This document shows, in pieces, positions 1 to 12,139 of a DNA stretch of 64,000 nt (its first letter is position 1; the number at the start of each line of letters is the position of its first letter). The notes beneath the pieces were generated by a model, which was not told the origin of the DNA, did not search any database, and was given only the letters and a program-made list of their open reading frames with translations. The stretch comes from Chinchilla lanigera. Its lineage: Eukaryota > Chordata > Mammalia > Rodentia > Chinchillidae. The translations under genes were made by a program, and so were the position numbers. Location of the stretch: NCBI RefSeq assembly GCF_000276665.1, contig NW_004955447.1:15716210-15780209 (forward strand), written 5' to 3'.

Positions 1-898
1 TTCAGAGGGAGCACTGGATTCCCTTTAGAGTGTGACTAGGACTGAATCTAGGAGGGTCCCGGGACTATAGGAGAAGATCTACCACATTCTCCTTTTGTAC
101 TCATGGCAGGGATCATCAGCTAATACACCTTTGCCACTGAGTCCAGCTCCACAGCTCCCAGCACAATCTCCTAGTAATCAGTGCAAGTCATTGGAGCAGG
201 GCTGTGATGAGTGAGTGTGAGTGTCTTTGCGTGTGCGCATGTCTCTGTGTGTAAGACTGAGAATAAAAAAAGCACAAGGTCCTAGTTGTGGAGAGATGAG
301 GTCAGCAGAAGGTAGAACTAGGTTCAGAATGACAGATGTTCTACCATGAGTGTATTTGGCAAGCTTCGCTCCTCAGTAATATGTGTGAGCTCTGAAATAT
401 TAAATTACTCATGAAAAATAATTAATAAAAAGATTTTCGTTAAAACAGGCCTTGGGGATAAACGGGGAGCATGTGTTGTTAATTAGCTAGTTATTCCTAC
501 AGATAGTCTCCGTTTAATCTTGAGCCAGAACAAAAATGAGGTGTTTATGAACTGATCTAATAAAGTTTTCAGTGGACTCCATTCACAGTGAAACCTTAAC
601 AGTCTGAAGAATATGTTGTTGGCCGGAGTCACACAGATAGAGCCTCAAGATGCAGCAGAAGTGCTGGGAGCTTCCGGCCCGGCCTTGGCCTTGCTGCTTA
701 GGGGTGGTGGGATTCCGGGTCCACCAGAAGTCCCCCTGGCGTCCTCTGCCAGAAGAGCAGATTTCTACCACAGTCAAGCCTCTGTTCAACTGTAATATGT
801 AGGAGGTCAGAATGCAAATATATATACATTTTTACCAAAATATACCTGCAGTTAGGTTACTGTGAGTCTAATGTAAGTTTGCCTGGTGACACTTGCAA
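1..898. other. unannotated unique sequence
   Basis: No gene, RNA or repeat family is recognisable here. Two overlapping 60-68 codon ORFs on opposite strands near 583-795 have no recognisable motif, and neither looks like an exon. Confidence 0.5.
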
Positions 899-912
899 CA
901 CCTGCTTTGATT

Positions 913-1005
913 TTTTTTTTTTTCCCCCTCTGGTATCGGGAACCGAACTCATGACCTGGCCCTTGCCAGGCAGGCGCTTTGCCGCTGAGCTAAATCCCCA
1001 GCCCC
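913..1005 (-). repeat. ID-type SINE (tRNA-Ala-derived), antisense
   Basis: A T-run is followed by the reverse complement of a tRNA-Ala-like body ending in the ID 5' end (ctaaatccccagcccc). It is flanked by a perfect 14-bp target-site duplication (cacctgctttgatt) at 899-912 and 1006-1019. ID elements are short RNA polymerase III retroposons mobilised by L1 machinery. The intact duplication points to a fairly recent insertion. Confidence 0.93.
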
Positions 1006-1019
1006 CACCTGCTTTGATT

Positions 1020-1655
1020 AATGTCAGTGCAGAAATACCGTTTTTTCCCTTTTGAATTAAGTTTTCTACCTGAAGCCAGGACTCCAACTTGCTCACCGTC
1101 TTGCCTTTCTGCTTCAGCTACGCGGCCTCAGTGGACAGCTGTCATTGGCAAGCTCAGCGTCCACTTTGGTAAGAGCCCATGCCTGTCTTTGGAGGAAAAT
1201 CTCTCCTCCACGCTCAGTCCACGGGCAGAGGAGGCAACATGATCTTGGACTGCAGGTCAGAGCCTCGGGCCGTCAGGCCATGACAAAGCTTTTGGGATAG
1301 CACACGATCCCATCAGAACCAATGGGCTTTAACTCTTCTTTTCCTTTGAACTGTTGGAAAGAAAGTATCTGTATTTCTGATGGGGAAAGAATGGTGGATG
1401 TGTCAGGAGTTGTTGGTGGTCGTCTTGGCATTAACAGAGGAGTCTTACTGAAATGAAACAAAAAGTAGGCTGAAATTTTGTGAGACATCAGGTTCTGAAG
1501 ATTCCAAGTGACCTAGCTGTGTGTGAAGTCAGATAGTTACTCACTGGCTTCAAGCCTCAAACTCTCAGTTTCTATTTTCTGAAGCCAGTTTGAACTGGAT
1601 ATTGTCATTGGCAATTAGAGAAGTTGCCATTCATTCAACTGCTGTTCAGGGTAAG
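1020..1655. other. unannotated unique sequence
   Basis: Nothing firm is visible. A short open stretch near 1582-1650 ends at a donor-like ggtaagc, but its upstream acceptor is poor, so I do not call an exon. Confidence 0.45.
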
Positions 1656-1659
1656 CACA

Positions 1660-2160
1660 GTTTACTTAGTGTATGGTAGAGTTTTTAATCATATTTCATA
1701 TATATTTTTAAAAATGGTATTACATTTCATGCAGTATTATTTTGCTCATTGATTTTCTCATTTAACATATCATGAGCCAATTTCAAAATCACTAGTGTTT
1801 GCAGTGATTTTAAAGTTGGTTCATCATATATTAACTTAAAAAGTAATTCCTGTAAGTGGACACATATGACTAAATTTCAGTATATGGATGAACCAAAAAT
1901 ATTTAAGTACTCCTCAATTATGGAATCTGTGAGTTACTTCTAATTTTTAATAATATAAAAATCTTTCACTATTTGATTTATTATCAATGATTATTTCCTC
2001 AGCATCATTTCTTAGAAGTGGAATTCCTAGAAATGGAATTATTGAGCCAAAAAGTATGAACAGTTTTATAACTTTTGGTATATATTGCCACATGGTTTTA
2101 TGTCCTCATTAACTTGAGTATTAAAAAGTTTAGAAACTACCTGCAAAATTAATAGGAAAA
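1660..2160 (-). mobile_element. old L1 (L1ME-like) fragment, antisense
   Basis: A+T-rich sequence that contains, on the plus strand, the L1-antisense pattern of a 'tagaagtggaattcctag' block, then 'attgagccaaaaagtatg', then 'tatattgccacatgg'. I know this order from old mammalian L1 copies read backwards. It is heavily diverged and has no open frame. The boundaries are approximate. Confidence 0.6.
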
Positions 2161-2805
2161 TAATTTTATCTTTTCATTTGCTTTTCTTTGTTGTTAAAGA
2201 GATTGAAGATTTCAAAAAAAGTAATACGGTTCATTGGCACTTCTCCATTTAAGAACTTTAGAATAGTTCTTTATTTAATGATCCATTTCTGTGTTTTGTA
2301 CTTGCACACACTACTCCAGACCTGTGGCTGCAGTCACTGCTTTTTTGATAGGAAGTGGACTCTTGGTCCTTCCATCAAGAGCTGTGTTGGCCTTGCAGAA
2401 GACCAGTTACGCACACTTTGCCTTTGGTTCCCCGAAGTGCAAAAACATTTTGAGTCCTAGAGACACACCTGTTTGGACAGACACACCATATTGGCAGTTC
2501 CACTTGGTGGACTTTCCCCCACTTATTCCAGACATCAAGGTCAGTAGCAACATGATTTGAGGTTTTTATTTCATTATTTTGTACCATCCTTTTCTTTCAC
2601 CAGATTCTTGCAAAAATCTCCCAGATGGTCTTTCTTCCTCACTCTTCACTTGGCCTAATCTATCCCCTACATCCTCATCTGCAAAACAAACAACCAACAG
2701 AAAAAACCCACAGCTTGGATCTCATTACTGCCCGTAAACCTTCAATGACTCTATACTGTTTTCTGAACAAGTCGGAACCTTTTGGTTTCTCTGCTCGTGG
2801 TTCGC

Positions 2806-3172
2806 TGTAGTTTAGATATTGGGTGTCCTGCAAAAGTGTCATGTGTTCGGAAGGTGACCGGGCCATGGAGGTGCTGTGCTCATCAGTGGATTTGCCCACC
2901 AATGAGTGCATAGCTGACTTGCTGTTATGAAATGGGGCCTCGTTAGAGGTGAGGGTGACCTTGAAGGACGCATCTCCTCGTCTGGTCCGTCCTTTCTCTC
3001 TCCTTCCTGCTGCCATGATGTGAGCAGCTTTCCTCCACGGCAGGTCCTTCAGCCACGCTAGCTCTACATTGGAGACTGCCAACCGTGGAGTGGAACTGTG
3101 AGCCGGAATAAGCTTCTCCTCCTTTAGATTGTGAGTGTTGCGTGTTGTGCCCCAGCAACGAGGAAACTGACA
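2806..3172 (+). repeat. MaLR-type (MLT/MST-like) solo LTR
   Basis: It starts with TGTAGTTTAGATATTGGGTG and ends near GAGGAAACTGACA. In between are the MaLR landmarks of a gggaccggg-type block, a 'ctctctccttcctgctgcc' block and a tail with 'ggaataagcttctcctcc'. TG...CA ends and this motif order fit a non-autonomous ERVL-MaLR LTR. No internal sequence follows, so it is a solo LTR. Confidence 0.72.
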
Positions 3173-5025
3173 AATTCAAGGCCTTTCATGATTTGGTCCC
3201 CACTCACCTTTCTGTTCCAATTCTTCATGGCTTTCATCCTTCGTGAATCTTACCCATCAACCACACTAAACTGCCCTCCTGCCTTTGTTCCCGTTGCTCT
3301 CTTCTTTGAATGCCCTTTATCCTCATCTCCGCTTGTCCAGACCCTTGAGGACATAGTTCACATGCCTTCCCCTGGATGAAGTCATCTCCCCTCCCCAAGC
3401 CCGCGATGTCCCTCCCTTTCTAGCACATCAAACACAGATCACACATAAATCTCACAGAACTTATCTGCCCCTCTTGCTGTCTGTCGTTATTTTCATAGAT
3501 GACTGCTCTTTCTCAATGAGTGGGAGAATGAATGGTCATCTAAATAAACAATATAAGTTGAAAGATCCGGGGGGGAAATAGGCAAAATATTTAAGAGGCC
3601 TGTGTTTTTCTCTTCTCCCTGTCCTGGACATTTCCTGTTCTTGTACGTCAGCCTCCATCTTAACCTTCATAGTAACTTCATTGTTTCTGCAGTTCTGATT
3701 GTCTCTGATTTTAGATCTGCCGTTTGCATGAGGTTTTCCGAAATGCACTGCAGCATTCCATTTTGTTTTTCTTCTATGCTTAGGAGGAAGACAGACAGGG
3801 AATTGGTAAACACAGCCTGAAGAGCTTCCCCAAACAGGCAGCCAGAGACTTTGATCGCTAGTGACGTTAAAGGGTCTTCCTTTGTGCTGCCTCATAAAGA
3901 TCTATTTTCCAGGCCTGTTTTGAGGAAGCAGGAGTGGCCACTTCTCCATAATCAGGGAATGAGGAATCTGTTTTATGGGGCATGCACTTCTTGTAAATTT
4001 AGTTACAATCAGAATTCTGCAATCTAGAACCAGAGTGATCCTTTTCCTTTTGTACTCAGCTTAGGTTCTGGGCAGAGGGGCTAAGCTTCCAGCTCATGAT
4101 GCTACAAGGTGAGAATCCCCAGCTATCCAGCTCTGAAGATAATTATGTTTTACTTGGCATTGTCTTTTTTAAAATCTCTGCTATCATGCTAGTTGAAAGA
4201 ATGCTAAAATTAATGCTTTTAAGAGAATCACACTATGTTGACACAGTAAGGGAGATAAAGGCACCCATGTTTTCAATGTTCCCCTCACCAGCAAGGTGTG
4301 GTAGCTGATTGAAAATGAACCTCCTTCCCCTCATGACTTTGAATGCATTTGGCTCTGCGAGGGATGGTTTAGCTTATGCTGGGATCCAAGCCCTTTGGCT
4401 GGTCAGGAATCGCCAGGGGTCACAAGGAGTGTTCTTGGGAGCCAAGCACAGGGTCGACCTCCAAGTGGAAGATTCCATGGCCCATCGACCCTCACTGAGG
4501 GAAGTCCGTCGGTCTTTACTCCCCACTGCCGCCCCAACCTGGTCTCTTCGGTGGTTCTCACCACCTTCCCTGCCCAGCCCTGGCAGGAGCACCAGTGTTT
4601 CTCCTGGGAACGCTGTGCTGGCACCTGGCAATGGGACCTGACCTGTTCTGAAACCAAGTCCTGTGCATAGAGCATCATGGTCTGAGATTCACAGCCGCCT
4701 GGGCTTTTGGCCCAGGCAGGGTTTGGAACGAGTGTTTATTACACATCTCCCATGTGCTTAACACTGAGTGAATTAGGCCGAGGGTAACCACAGCGCAGTG
4801 AATGCTAAAGGAAGGGAAAAAAGCCTCTTTTCATCACCTCTATATGGGGTCCAGTCATGGGGTCTTCCCTGGGGATGCCTTTCCCTTTTGATAAGCAAAC
4901 TGTGCATCACTAGTGAAGCTCATTGACTTGCTCTCCATCCTCTGAGGGAGCGGAGGCCAGTTTCCCAACTCATCAGCTTCAAAGTAGCTCCTGTTGACTC
5001 AGAAGCTGCTAAGGACTCAGTGAGT
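3173..5025. other. unannotated sequence
   Basis: Low-complexity pyrimidine-rich stretches (about 3200-3480) are followed by apparently unique sequence. Several 70-119 codon ORFs on both strands overlap each other and carry no domain. I see no splice-bounded exon or RNA gene. Confidence 0.45.
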
Positions 5026-5029
5026 ACCT

Positions 5030-5720
5030 TACACCATTCATCATGTATTTATTGACCTCTTACTCAGCGTGAGACCTAGGACTCACCACTGTGAAAGAAA
5101 CAAGTAAGTCACCAATTTCTACCTTCAGGAAGCTTCTGGACCAGCAGCAAAGATATATGGAAACAACCAACCATATAGACATATATAGAAAGTAGGTACT
5201 TACTAGCAGTATAAAAGGGATCAATTCTACTTGAGAATCTCTGAGATGATATTTTAGGTGGTGAAATGTAATGTGTAGAGAATGAGTTGCATTTTGGTAG
5301 ATGAAGGACAGAAGGACAGTTGAGTCAGAAGAAATGAAGTGAACAGGCTCCCGGGGCCTGAAGATGCCTGGCACGAACAGGGAGCAATCAGCTGAAGGTG
5401 CATTGTGGGTAACCGAGTAGATTTGAGAGGTTGACCTAGAAAAGGTGGGCTGGTGTCCGACTTTGCAAAGTCTTGAATCCTTTACCAGCGACATGAAACC
5501 TTAATTCTTCAGGCAAGAGAGCCTCAGAGGAGGGCTGTGACCTGAACAGGGTTGGGCTCACTGACATCATTCTGGCAGTGGGCGAAGGACAGGTGAAAAG
5601 GGGCAGTCGTGGGCAGAGAAACTAGGTACAGAGCAGATTCAAACAAGAGGTTAGGGGAGACAGAAGGAGGACAACAAAGGGCGCTCACAACTACGTCAGT
5701 ACCCTCGCTGTGTCTCATCA
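5030..5720. mobile_element. L2-like ancient LINE relic
   Basis: A 'catgtatttattgacctctt' start, then a 'ttctaccttcaggaagctt' block, and later 'ttgcaaagtcttgaatcc' and 'gagggctgtgacctgaacag'. They run in the order seen in the widespread L2-type mammalian repeat, so I assign it there. It is strongly diverged, orientation is left open and the limits are rough. Confidence 0.5.
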
Positions 5721-5727
5721 TCTATCT

Positions 5728-5968
5728 TTAATTTGCTCTTTAAATGATTTATATATGAAAGAAGCCATTTGTGTCAGACATATTTCACTTAGCAGGGAGG
5801 TAGATTCTGTGGAGCTGGGAAGGTGAGATAGGCCTGGGAAGAGACAGAACAGATGGGGAGGGAAGGGGCAGTAAAAATATTGGAGGTGTGATACATATAT
5901 GTACCAACTCTGCAAGGTGAATGTAATTATTATGTATCACAAACATACTAATTAAAAAGACTGTCATC
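5728..5968 (+). mobile_element. L1 3'-end remnant
   Basis: Purine-rich 3' UTR-like sequence (5820-5880) runs into 'gtaattattatgtatcac' and ends 'ctaattaaaaag'. The same arrangement occurs at the L1 3' ends at 12140-12410 and 43240-43585. It has lost most of its 5' part. Confidence 0.5.
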
Positions 5969-6187
5969 AAATCTTGAGCCCTCTGCAATTATTTTTTCCA
6001 CTAAATTTGGGGAGAATCCAATTGCAGTATAACTCTTGTCTACTCTTCAGACATGTGACCACCCAGATTCACTGTATGGACAAGAGTAAGGATAATAAAC
6101 AGACTCATTATAGACAAAATAAGAGTGACACTGTTTTATTGACCGCTACTCAATTCTTTCTTTTAGTTTAAAAAAAACTGATTTCCA

Positions 6188-6383
6188 GCTGAGCATGTTG
6201 GCACACCCCTGTAATCCCAGCACTCTGGGAGGCTGAGGTGGGCAGGTTACAAGTTCAAGCTCAGATTGGGAAATTCAGCAAGACTTGTCTCCAAATAGCA
6301 AAAATAAAAACAAAAAGCTGGGGATGCGTTTGAGTTCAGTGCAAAAGCCCTGGGTTCTATTCCCAGGAATGCCCCTCACTTTT
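6188..6383 (+). repeat. composite B1-ID SINE
   Basis: The left half (to about 6300) is B1, 7SL-derived, with 'gtaatcccagcactctggga' and 'ggctgaggtgggcagg'. An A-rich linker joins it to a diverged ID body ('aaaagctggggatgcg' to 'ctgggttctattcccagg'). Composites of this type are known in several non-murid rodents (B1-dID/MEN type). It is older and more diverged than the free ID copies nearby. Confidence 0.8.
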
Positions 6384-6415
6384 TCCAGAAACACTTGAAG
6401 AATGTGTGATATTTA

Positions 6416-6511
6416 CTTTTTTTTTTGTTTTGTTTTGGTACCAGGAATCAAACTCAGGACCTTGTGCTTGCCAGGCAGGTGCTTATGCCACTGAGCTATA
6501 TCCCTAGCCTA
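6416..6511 (-). repeat. ID-type SINE, antisense
   Basis: T-rich head then 'ggtaccaggaatcaaactca' and the reversed ID body ending 'atatccctagcc'. A 9-bp duplication (tgatattta) flanks it at 6407-6415 and 6512-6520. This copy has the 'cttatgccactgagctata' variant rather than the 'ctaaatccccagcc' form of most copies in the window, suggesting a second ID subfamily. Confidence 0.88.
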
Positions 6512-6769
6512 TGATATTTATTTTTTAAAACAAACATGAAGAGGGGATTTCTGAGCCCTAAGTTTGAACATTAGCACTAGTGAGGCATTTGTGAAACTTA
6601 GACATTGTGAAGGCTGCCTGCCCATAGAGGCATGGGAGAAAAGACCTAACAAGCCACAGTTAAGTTTAAAGAACCAGACATAATCTCATAAGAAAATAAC
6701 AAAGATACCAAGCACTTCATATGGCAAAGGGTTTAGATAATAAAATTCTCCCAGAGGGTTGTTTTCTTT

Positions 6770-6864
6770 TTTTTTTTATTTTTTTTTTCCGATACCGGGA
6801 ATAGAACTCATGACCTTGCGCTTGCCAGGCAGGCGCTGTGCCACTGAGCTAAATCCCCAGCCCC
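6770..6864 (-). repeat. ID-type SINE, antisense
   Basis: A long T-run followed by 'gataccgggaatagaactca' and the reversed tRNA-Ala-like body ending 'taaatccccagcccc'. Flanks 'gagggttgttttct' and 'gaggctgtcttct' form an imperfect target-site duplication, so this copy is somewhat older than its neighbours. Confidence 0.9.
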
Positions 6865-8235
6865 GAGGCTGTCTTCTTCCATCTGCTTTTTGGTAAGAAT
6901 TCTATTAGCTCGATTAATCCCCTGAGAAGAAGCCAAAGTAGGAGAGGAGATTGGATATCTTCAGAGGTACTGGGTTGGAATTGAAAAGGAGCACTCTTCA
7001 GTAACGTATAACCTATACAATTAAATTCAATTATTTCTGAGGTGTCGTCTATTATGCATAAGCCGCTGTTCTAAGCACGGAGATGATCTTTCTGTTCCCT
7101 GCAAGCAGGGATGCCAAAGCACTTACTCCCACATCTGTACTTGGTTAGAATCCTTCTTATTGTCATCCTGAAGCTGAGATCAGGATCATGTTGGTCAAGT
7201 GAAAGAATGATAGTGAGTTTTTAAAATCAATATTTCTTTTTCTTATGTTGTCAGAGACTTGGCTGGATGTTGGTCTGATCACTGTCAAGTTTATTTTCTT
7301 CACCTGAAGGTAGGGGAAATAATTACAGGTACGAAACACCCAGCCCAGGGTGCCTGATGCTCAGTAAATTAGTTTACTTTCCTCTCCCTGCTGGATTTGA
7401 CCTACCAGCATTGAGACTTCACAGCTTCCTCACATGAGATTATTATTTTTCCTGAGATTCCCCTTTGTACTGTTTCTTTTTCCCTACTATGGTCCGTCCC
7501 TCTTTTTACTTCCTACTGATGAAATCCTTTCCCCTTTTCCCTTCCTCAGCTGACTTCCTGTTTACCTTTTTCTCTGCTTCTTGATATTGAGTATCTGTCT
7601 CTTTGAAATCTGGTAGGGAATTGAAATTTCCAGTTTAACACTCTGTTGTGTTTATTATATAAACAATTATGTTCCTGATTCTAAACTGAAAACAGGTGAA
7701 TTTGACATTTCATTTTCATTTGGAGAAACAGTGTGGTGTCTTTTATTTATTTAGTCTTGCCATCTCTTGTTCTTCATGGTGAGGAGACCTAGGGTTTAAG
7801 GTCCATAAAAGCATCCATTAGGGATAGTAAACTTTACAAATAGTAAACTTGATCAATGGATTAATCTGTGTTTGCATAGTAAACTTTATAAATGGATTAA
7901 TCTGTGTTTGGTAATTGTCACAGATTATTGTTGCTGATAACTGGCCAGGCCGGCTTTAGTCAAGGTACCTCACTACTCTGTCTGCATGGTGCGCATGCCT
8001 ACACTCACAGGTAGCGAGCTTTCAGATCAGCTGTCCGGAACGGAGCTGATCTTTGGAGTCCACTGGGGAAGGCATTTCTGTGAAGTTGTTTTGCCTCTGG
8101 CTTCCAAGAGCATAGTGTTCTCTGGTTTGAAGGGGTAGGCAGATCTCAGTGGGATGTAAAGTGAATCTCTGAACATCTACGTCTGTTTCTGTTGCTTTAT
8201 GTGGGGACAGAAGCATTCATTCATTCATCCATAAC
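6865..8235. other. unannotated unique sequence with one short tandem duplication
   Basis: No gene or repeat family is recognised. A local tandem duplication lies at 7823-7910: 'atagtaaactt' starts three times and 'ggattaatctgtgtttg' occurs twice, 36 bp apart. Confidence 0.5.
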
Positions 8236-8238
8236 ACG

Positions 8239-8516
8239 TGCTGTGGTTAAAGCGTGCCCCTCCAGGTAACATGTTGGAAACTTCATCCCCAGGGCAACAA
8301 TGTCGGGAGGTGGGACCTAATGCGAGGTGATTAGGTCATGAATGCTTCGCTCCCACCCATGGGTGGATGTATCTCGGGGCGGGTAGAGAGTATTGTGAGA
8401 GTATATTTGTTACAAAGTGAGTATGGCCCGCTCTTGCTCTTGAGCTCTCTTGCCCTTTCACTTTCTGCCATTGAATGAAGCAACAAGAATGCCCTCACCA
8501 CAAAAAAACTAACACA
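8239..8516 (+). repeat. MaLR-type (MST/MLT-like) solo LTR
   Basis: It opens TGCTGTGGTTAAAGCGTG and includes the MST/MLT landmarks 'catgttggaaacttcatcc', 'gggaggtgggacctaatg' and 'aggtgattaggtcatgaatg'. A CTCTTGCCC block follows and the end is near 'actaacaca'. It is an LTR without internal sequence. The plus-strand order matches the sense consensus. Confidence 0.88.
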
Positions 8517-8539
8517 GAAAGTCCATTCCACCGAGCTAC

Positions 8540-9205
8540 TCCCCCTCTAGATACCTTCCTGAAAAAGCTGAAGGCATCATTGTATAGTGATGCATGCATA
8601 TCCATGTTTATAGCAGCATAACTCATAATAGCTGTCTTGGAATCAGCCTATAGTAGTTCCATAAGCAAGTGAATGGATAAAGACAATGTGGTATTTATAC
8701 ACAATAGAGTAGTACCTGAGTCATTTGTAGGAAAATGGATGCATGTTGAGACTGTAATGTTAAGTGAAATAAATCAGACACACAAGCTTAAATATCACAT
8801 AGTTTCTCTTATATGAGAAACTCAGAACATAGAAGAGCAAAATAAAATGTAGCTAATAAGAAACAGGAAAATAAATGGATGTATGTTTGTTATTATGTGT
8901 TTCCTACAACAACCATTGAGAATAGGTAATGATTATTCAATTGGCCACTCATGAATAGCTCTATTTATATTCCTTAGAAGCCACTTTGAAGACACCAAAG
9001 TATAGTACAACAACTAATGATAAAAAAAAAAGAAATAAGAAGATAGAACTTCTGCAACTAGCAAGCAGGTGAAGAGATGCAGGGAGGGGCGAGGGAGGAA
9101 AGGAGAAGGGGCTGAAGCAAACTGCGAGGTATGATGTACGCGCATCAGCTCCCCACAAGGAACGCGACCATGGAAATTAAAGTCAGCAAAAAAATCAAAC
9201 ACTAG
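8540..9205 (+). mobile_element. L1 3' end (ORF2 tail and 3' UTR)
   Basis: Contains the classic L1 ORF2-distal order: 'tttatagcagcataactc', 'gtgaatggataaagacaatg', 'gtaggaaaatggatgcatg', 'ttaagtgaaataaatcag', then 'tctcttatatgagaaac'. It is a 5'-truncated, non-functional copy. The same block recurs at 43238-43585 on this strand and at 47950-49100 in antisense. Confidence 0.85.
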
Positions 9206-9680
9206 GAAAAACTGGTGTGATATGAGAGGACGGTGAATCCACTTGGACAAAGGGCCTCGCTTAGGTAGGAATCATGGGAACCAAGGGCAAGGATGCCTGT
9301 GAAGCCATACAGTAGTTGGGAAAGGCCGGCGAAGCCTCGTAATGATTGGGATTTAACACGAATCTGAAGCCATTCTCATGGATTTGGACATCCTGGAAGT
9401 TTACTTTTAATTATCTCAGAAAAAAAAAAGACTGCCAATAGTTTAATAGTGCAAGCGAGATATCATAAATATAGTTAACATGCTTGGGAGCACTAATCAC
9501 ATCTTCACATACTTCAAAGCAATACCTTATATATATATTTTTTGTATACTACTTGCAAATAATTTGTATTATCTGCTAAAGCCATTTCCTACGGGAATCT
9601 CTTAAATTTCATCTTATTTGTTGGCTTTTGGCATACATTTGGTAGTAAATGTATGTGTATGAAACCTTTGAAATATTTTT

Positions 9681-9773
9681 TTTTTTTTGGTTTTTCTCCG
9701 GTACCGGGAACCGAACTCATGACCTTGCGCTTGCCAGGCAGGTGCTTTTGCCGCTGAGCTAAATCCCCAGCCC
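9681..9773 (-). repeat. ID-type SINE, antisense
   Basis: T-run, 'ccggtaccgggaaccgaac' and a reversed ID body ending 'taaatccccagccc'. A perfect 12-bp target-site duplication (tgaaatattttt) lies at 9669-9680 and 9774-9785. Close to the window's ID consensus and probably recent. Confidence 0.95.
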
Positions 9774-9785
9774 TGAAATATTTTT

Positions 9786-10740
9786 AATTAATACAAAGTA
9801 GTAGGTTTTGATTCTTCAAATATATATATGTGTACTTTTAGGCTATCATACCAAAAAGTTAGATACATTTCAAAAAATGGAAGAGTCAATCACTTTCATT
9901 TGAATAAAAGGGGAGAATCATTACTTGATTTGAGACTTGCAGTCTGCTTAATTTATTTGCAATTAGTACCTGCTGATTAGAATAAGAAATCTTTTACCAG
10001 TGGTGTCCAGAATATTTTGCAGAAGGATCAGAATCTTTTTTCTTTAAAGACATTGAATGGAATTGTGTACTACATATGAAAATAGTTATTTTTAATTTGA
10101 CATTATAAACTAGAAGACTGTGCAGGGCATCCTGAAAATATCATAAAAGAACAGTGTAATGTATACAGCTGACTTTATATTCATTTTTTCTCTATAAAGC
10201 TTTATGCCTGTGTATGTCGAGTGGAAAATGGATCTGAAGTCATTATTTTAAATAAAGAAAAGCCTGCCAGTTTGCATTACCCCCAATTAGTAGGTACCAC
10301 CTTTGCATTTCAGCTAGAAGCAGTCTTGTTTCTTACCTGTCGTGTTCAGACACTTATGTAATTTCTCAGTTCATGTTCCATGGGTGCTTACTGTCTTTTC
10401 ATGTTGCAGCTGTTCTCAGACGAGCTCTGGTGTTCTCAAGAGGCAAGGACATGTGCTGTGCATGCTTTGTGTCTCCCTAAGCTCCTGGCACGGTGTTTTG
10501 TAGGCACTGAAACTTTGGAAAGGTTTTTTAAAGCTGGTGGCGTTAGGCTCGATGGTGATGATGATGATGATGACCATGGTGACAGTGGTAGGCGTGACAC
10601 CGCACTGGGCCACGCGGATGCTTCAGAATACTGGAATCATAATAAAATACCTTTGCAGTAGGGAGCCAGGCAGTAGGGTATTTTAAATAGTTATAGTGTA
10701 AACATACTTGGAAAGCTTACTGTGTTATTCTTTGAAGTGG
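9786..10740. other. unannotated unique sequence
   Basis: No repeat or exon is recognised. A short (GAT)n run at about 10552-10573 gives an aspartate-rich stretch in one plus-strand frame. I treat it as simple sequence and not as coding. Confidence 0.45.
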
Positions 10741-10744
10741 GCCA

Positions 10745-10995
10745 TCAGTGTGAGAATACAGACTCTGCAGCAGGACTGCCTGAATTTAACGTCCTTGTTC
10801 TTCTACTCTTCGGCTCTGTGACTTCATGCCAGTGCCTCAGTTGCTCCTGTTTCTGCTTTCTCATCTGTGAAATAAGAACAGCAATCGTGTCTACGCTTTG
10901 GGGTTGTGCTAAGAATTAAATGGTTGAGTATGATATAAAGGAGCTGGATGAGTTCTTGCTATGCGGTAAACGCTCCAGTGGCAGTTAGTAGTATT
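10745..10995 (+). repeat. MIR SINE
   Basis: Diverged MIR in sense orientation: 'actctgcagcaggactgcctg', 'ggctctgtgacttcatgcc', 'tttctcatctgtgaaataag', then 'ttgtgctaagaattaaatg'. MIR is an ancient mammal-wide tRNA-derived SINE, long inactive. Some copies have been co-opted as enhancers, but nothing here shows that. Confidence 0.8.
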
Positions 10996-10999
10996 GTTA

Positions 11000-12135
11000 A
11001 AGAAGTAAAAAGACATAGGCTCATTGCAGGAAATATAAAGCCAGAAACAATATCACCCAGGGTTTCATCCCCCAGAGCAACCATTTGTTAATATTTTGTT
11101 GTACTTATTTTTAATGGTTTCATATTTTTAAACGAACAGTTTCTTATGGATACTAATCCCATGTCATGAGCACACATCGCAGTGAACCACGGCAGCGTTC
11201 ACTAGCTCAGATCCTTCCACATTCCTATCATTTCCAATGCATTTTCATCGAGGTTAAACGCGGCACACAGCCCTGCTCAAAACATCGGCGCTCCAGTGCT
11301 GCGCATGCTACCGGCTCCTCCTCGGTCTGCGAGCACTTCATCTCTTGTCCCCGCACATGTTGTGGGCGCGTAGAGCATACCTACTTCAACTCATCCTGGT
11401 CTGGAAGAAGCGGGGGCATTCAAAACTTATCCACATATCGCAGCTGACTTTCCAGTTCCTTAACTCATAATGTCTTCCTTTTTTTAAGTGTAGGTTTGTA
11501 GGGTTTAATAACTTGGCCAGGACTGGGACTATGCTCTCATTCGTGTTGGCTTGGTAATTGTGCATCTTAAATCGTGCAAGTTAGTGTCATCTTACAATCC
11601 ATAAGTTATCCAGTTGACATGGTGATGACAAAATTAGGTGAATTTTAGATAAAACTTTGGGCAGTCATTTCCAGTTAAGACTGGAAACATGGGAAAATAC
11701 TTACATGAAAAAATCCAAATACAAAACTAATGTGCCTGTGCTATGTATACAATTCTGTAAATTAAATGTGTAAAGTAAATTTAGTATGGTGGGATTGTGT
11801 GGAATTTTCTATAATTGATATTATTAGACTTATTATCAGTGTTTTTACTTTTACTTCAGCCTCTTTTGGGGTCAAATTTATTTTTAAAGATAGGATGCCT
11901 GGTTAAATTGCAGTTGTTTTGTGGCTGCATCCTGTGATGACAGTGAATTCTTTTATCCCTTGTGCCATGGTTCTTTAAGGACTATGTAAAAATGACAGAG
12001 GCGATGTTCACGGCACAGAGCCTGGTGCTCACAAGCTTGCTGCTGAGTGAGTCTGAGTGGCTGAGCACTGATTGCACTATTTTGGGGTTGTTCGGATTAG
12101 CAACATCAGCTCGGAGTGAAGTCATGGTAGTGGGG
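11000..12135. other. unannotated sequence with a CpG-richer patch
   Basis: Sequence at 11030-11130 may be an old L1ME-like scrap. The stretch 11166-11440 has more CpG than its surroundings and one 93-codon ORF without recognisable motifs. I see no promoter or exon. Confidence 0.4.
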
Positions 12136-12139
12136 CCAG

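Noticed and set aside
1582..1650. Plus-strand exon ending at ggtaagc
   Set aside because: Weak acceptor and short frame; expected by chance at this frequency.
10552..10600. Aspartate-rich coding motif
   Set aside because: It is a (GAT)n simple repeat read in one frame.
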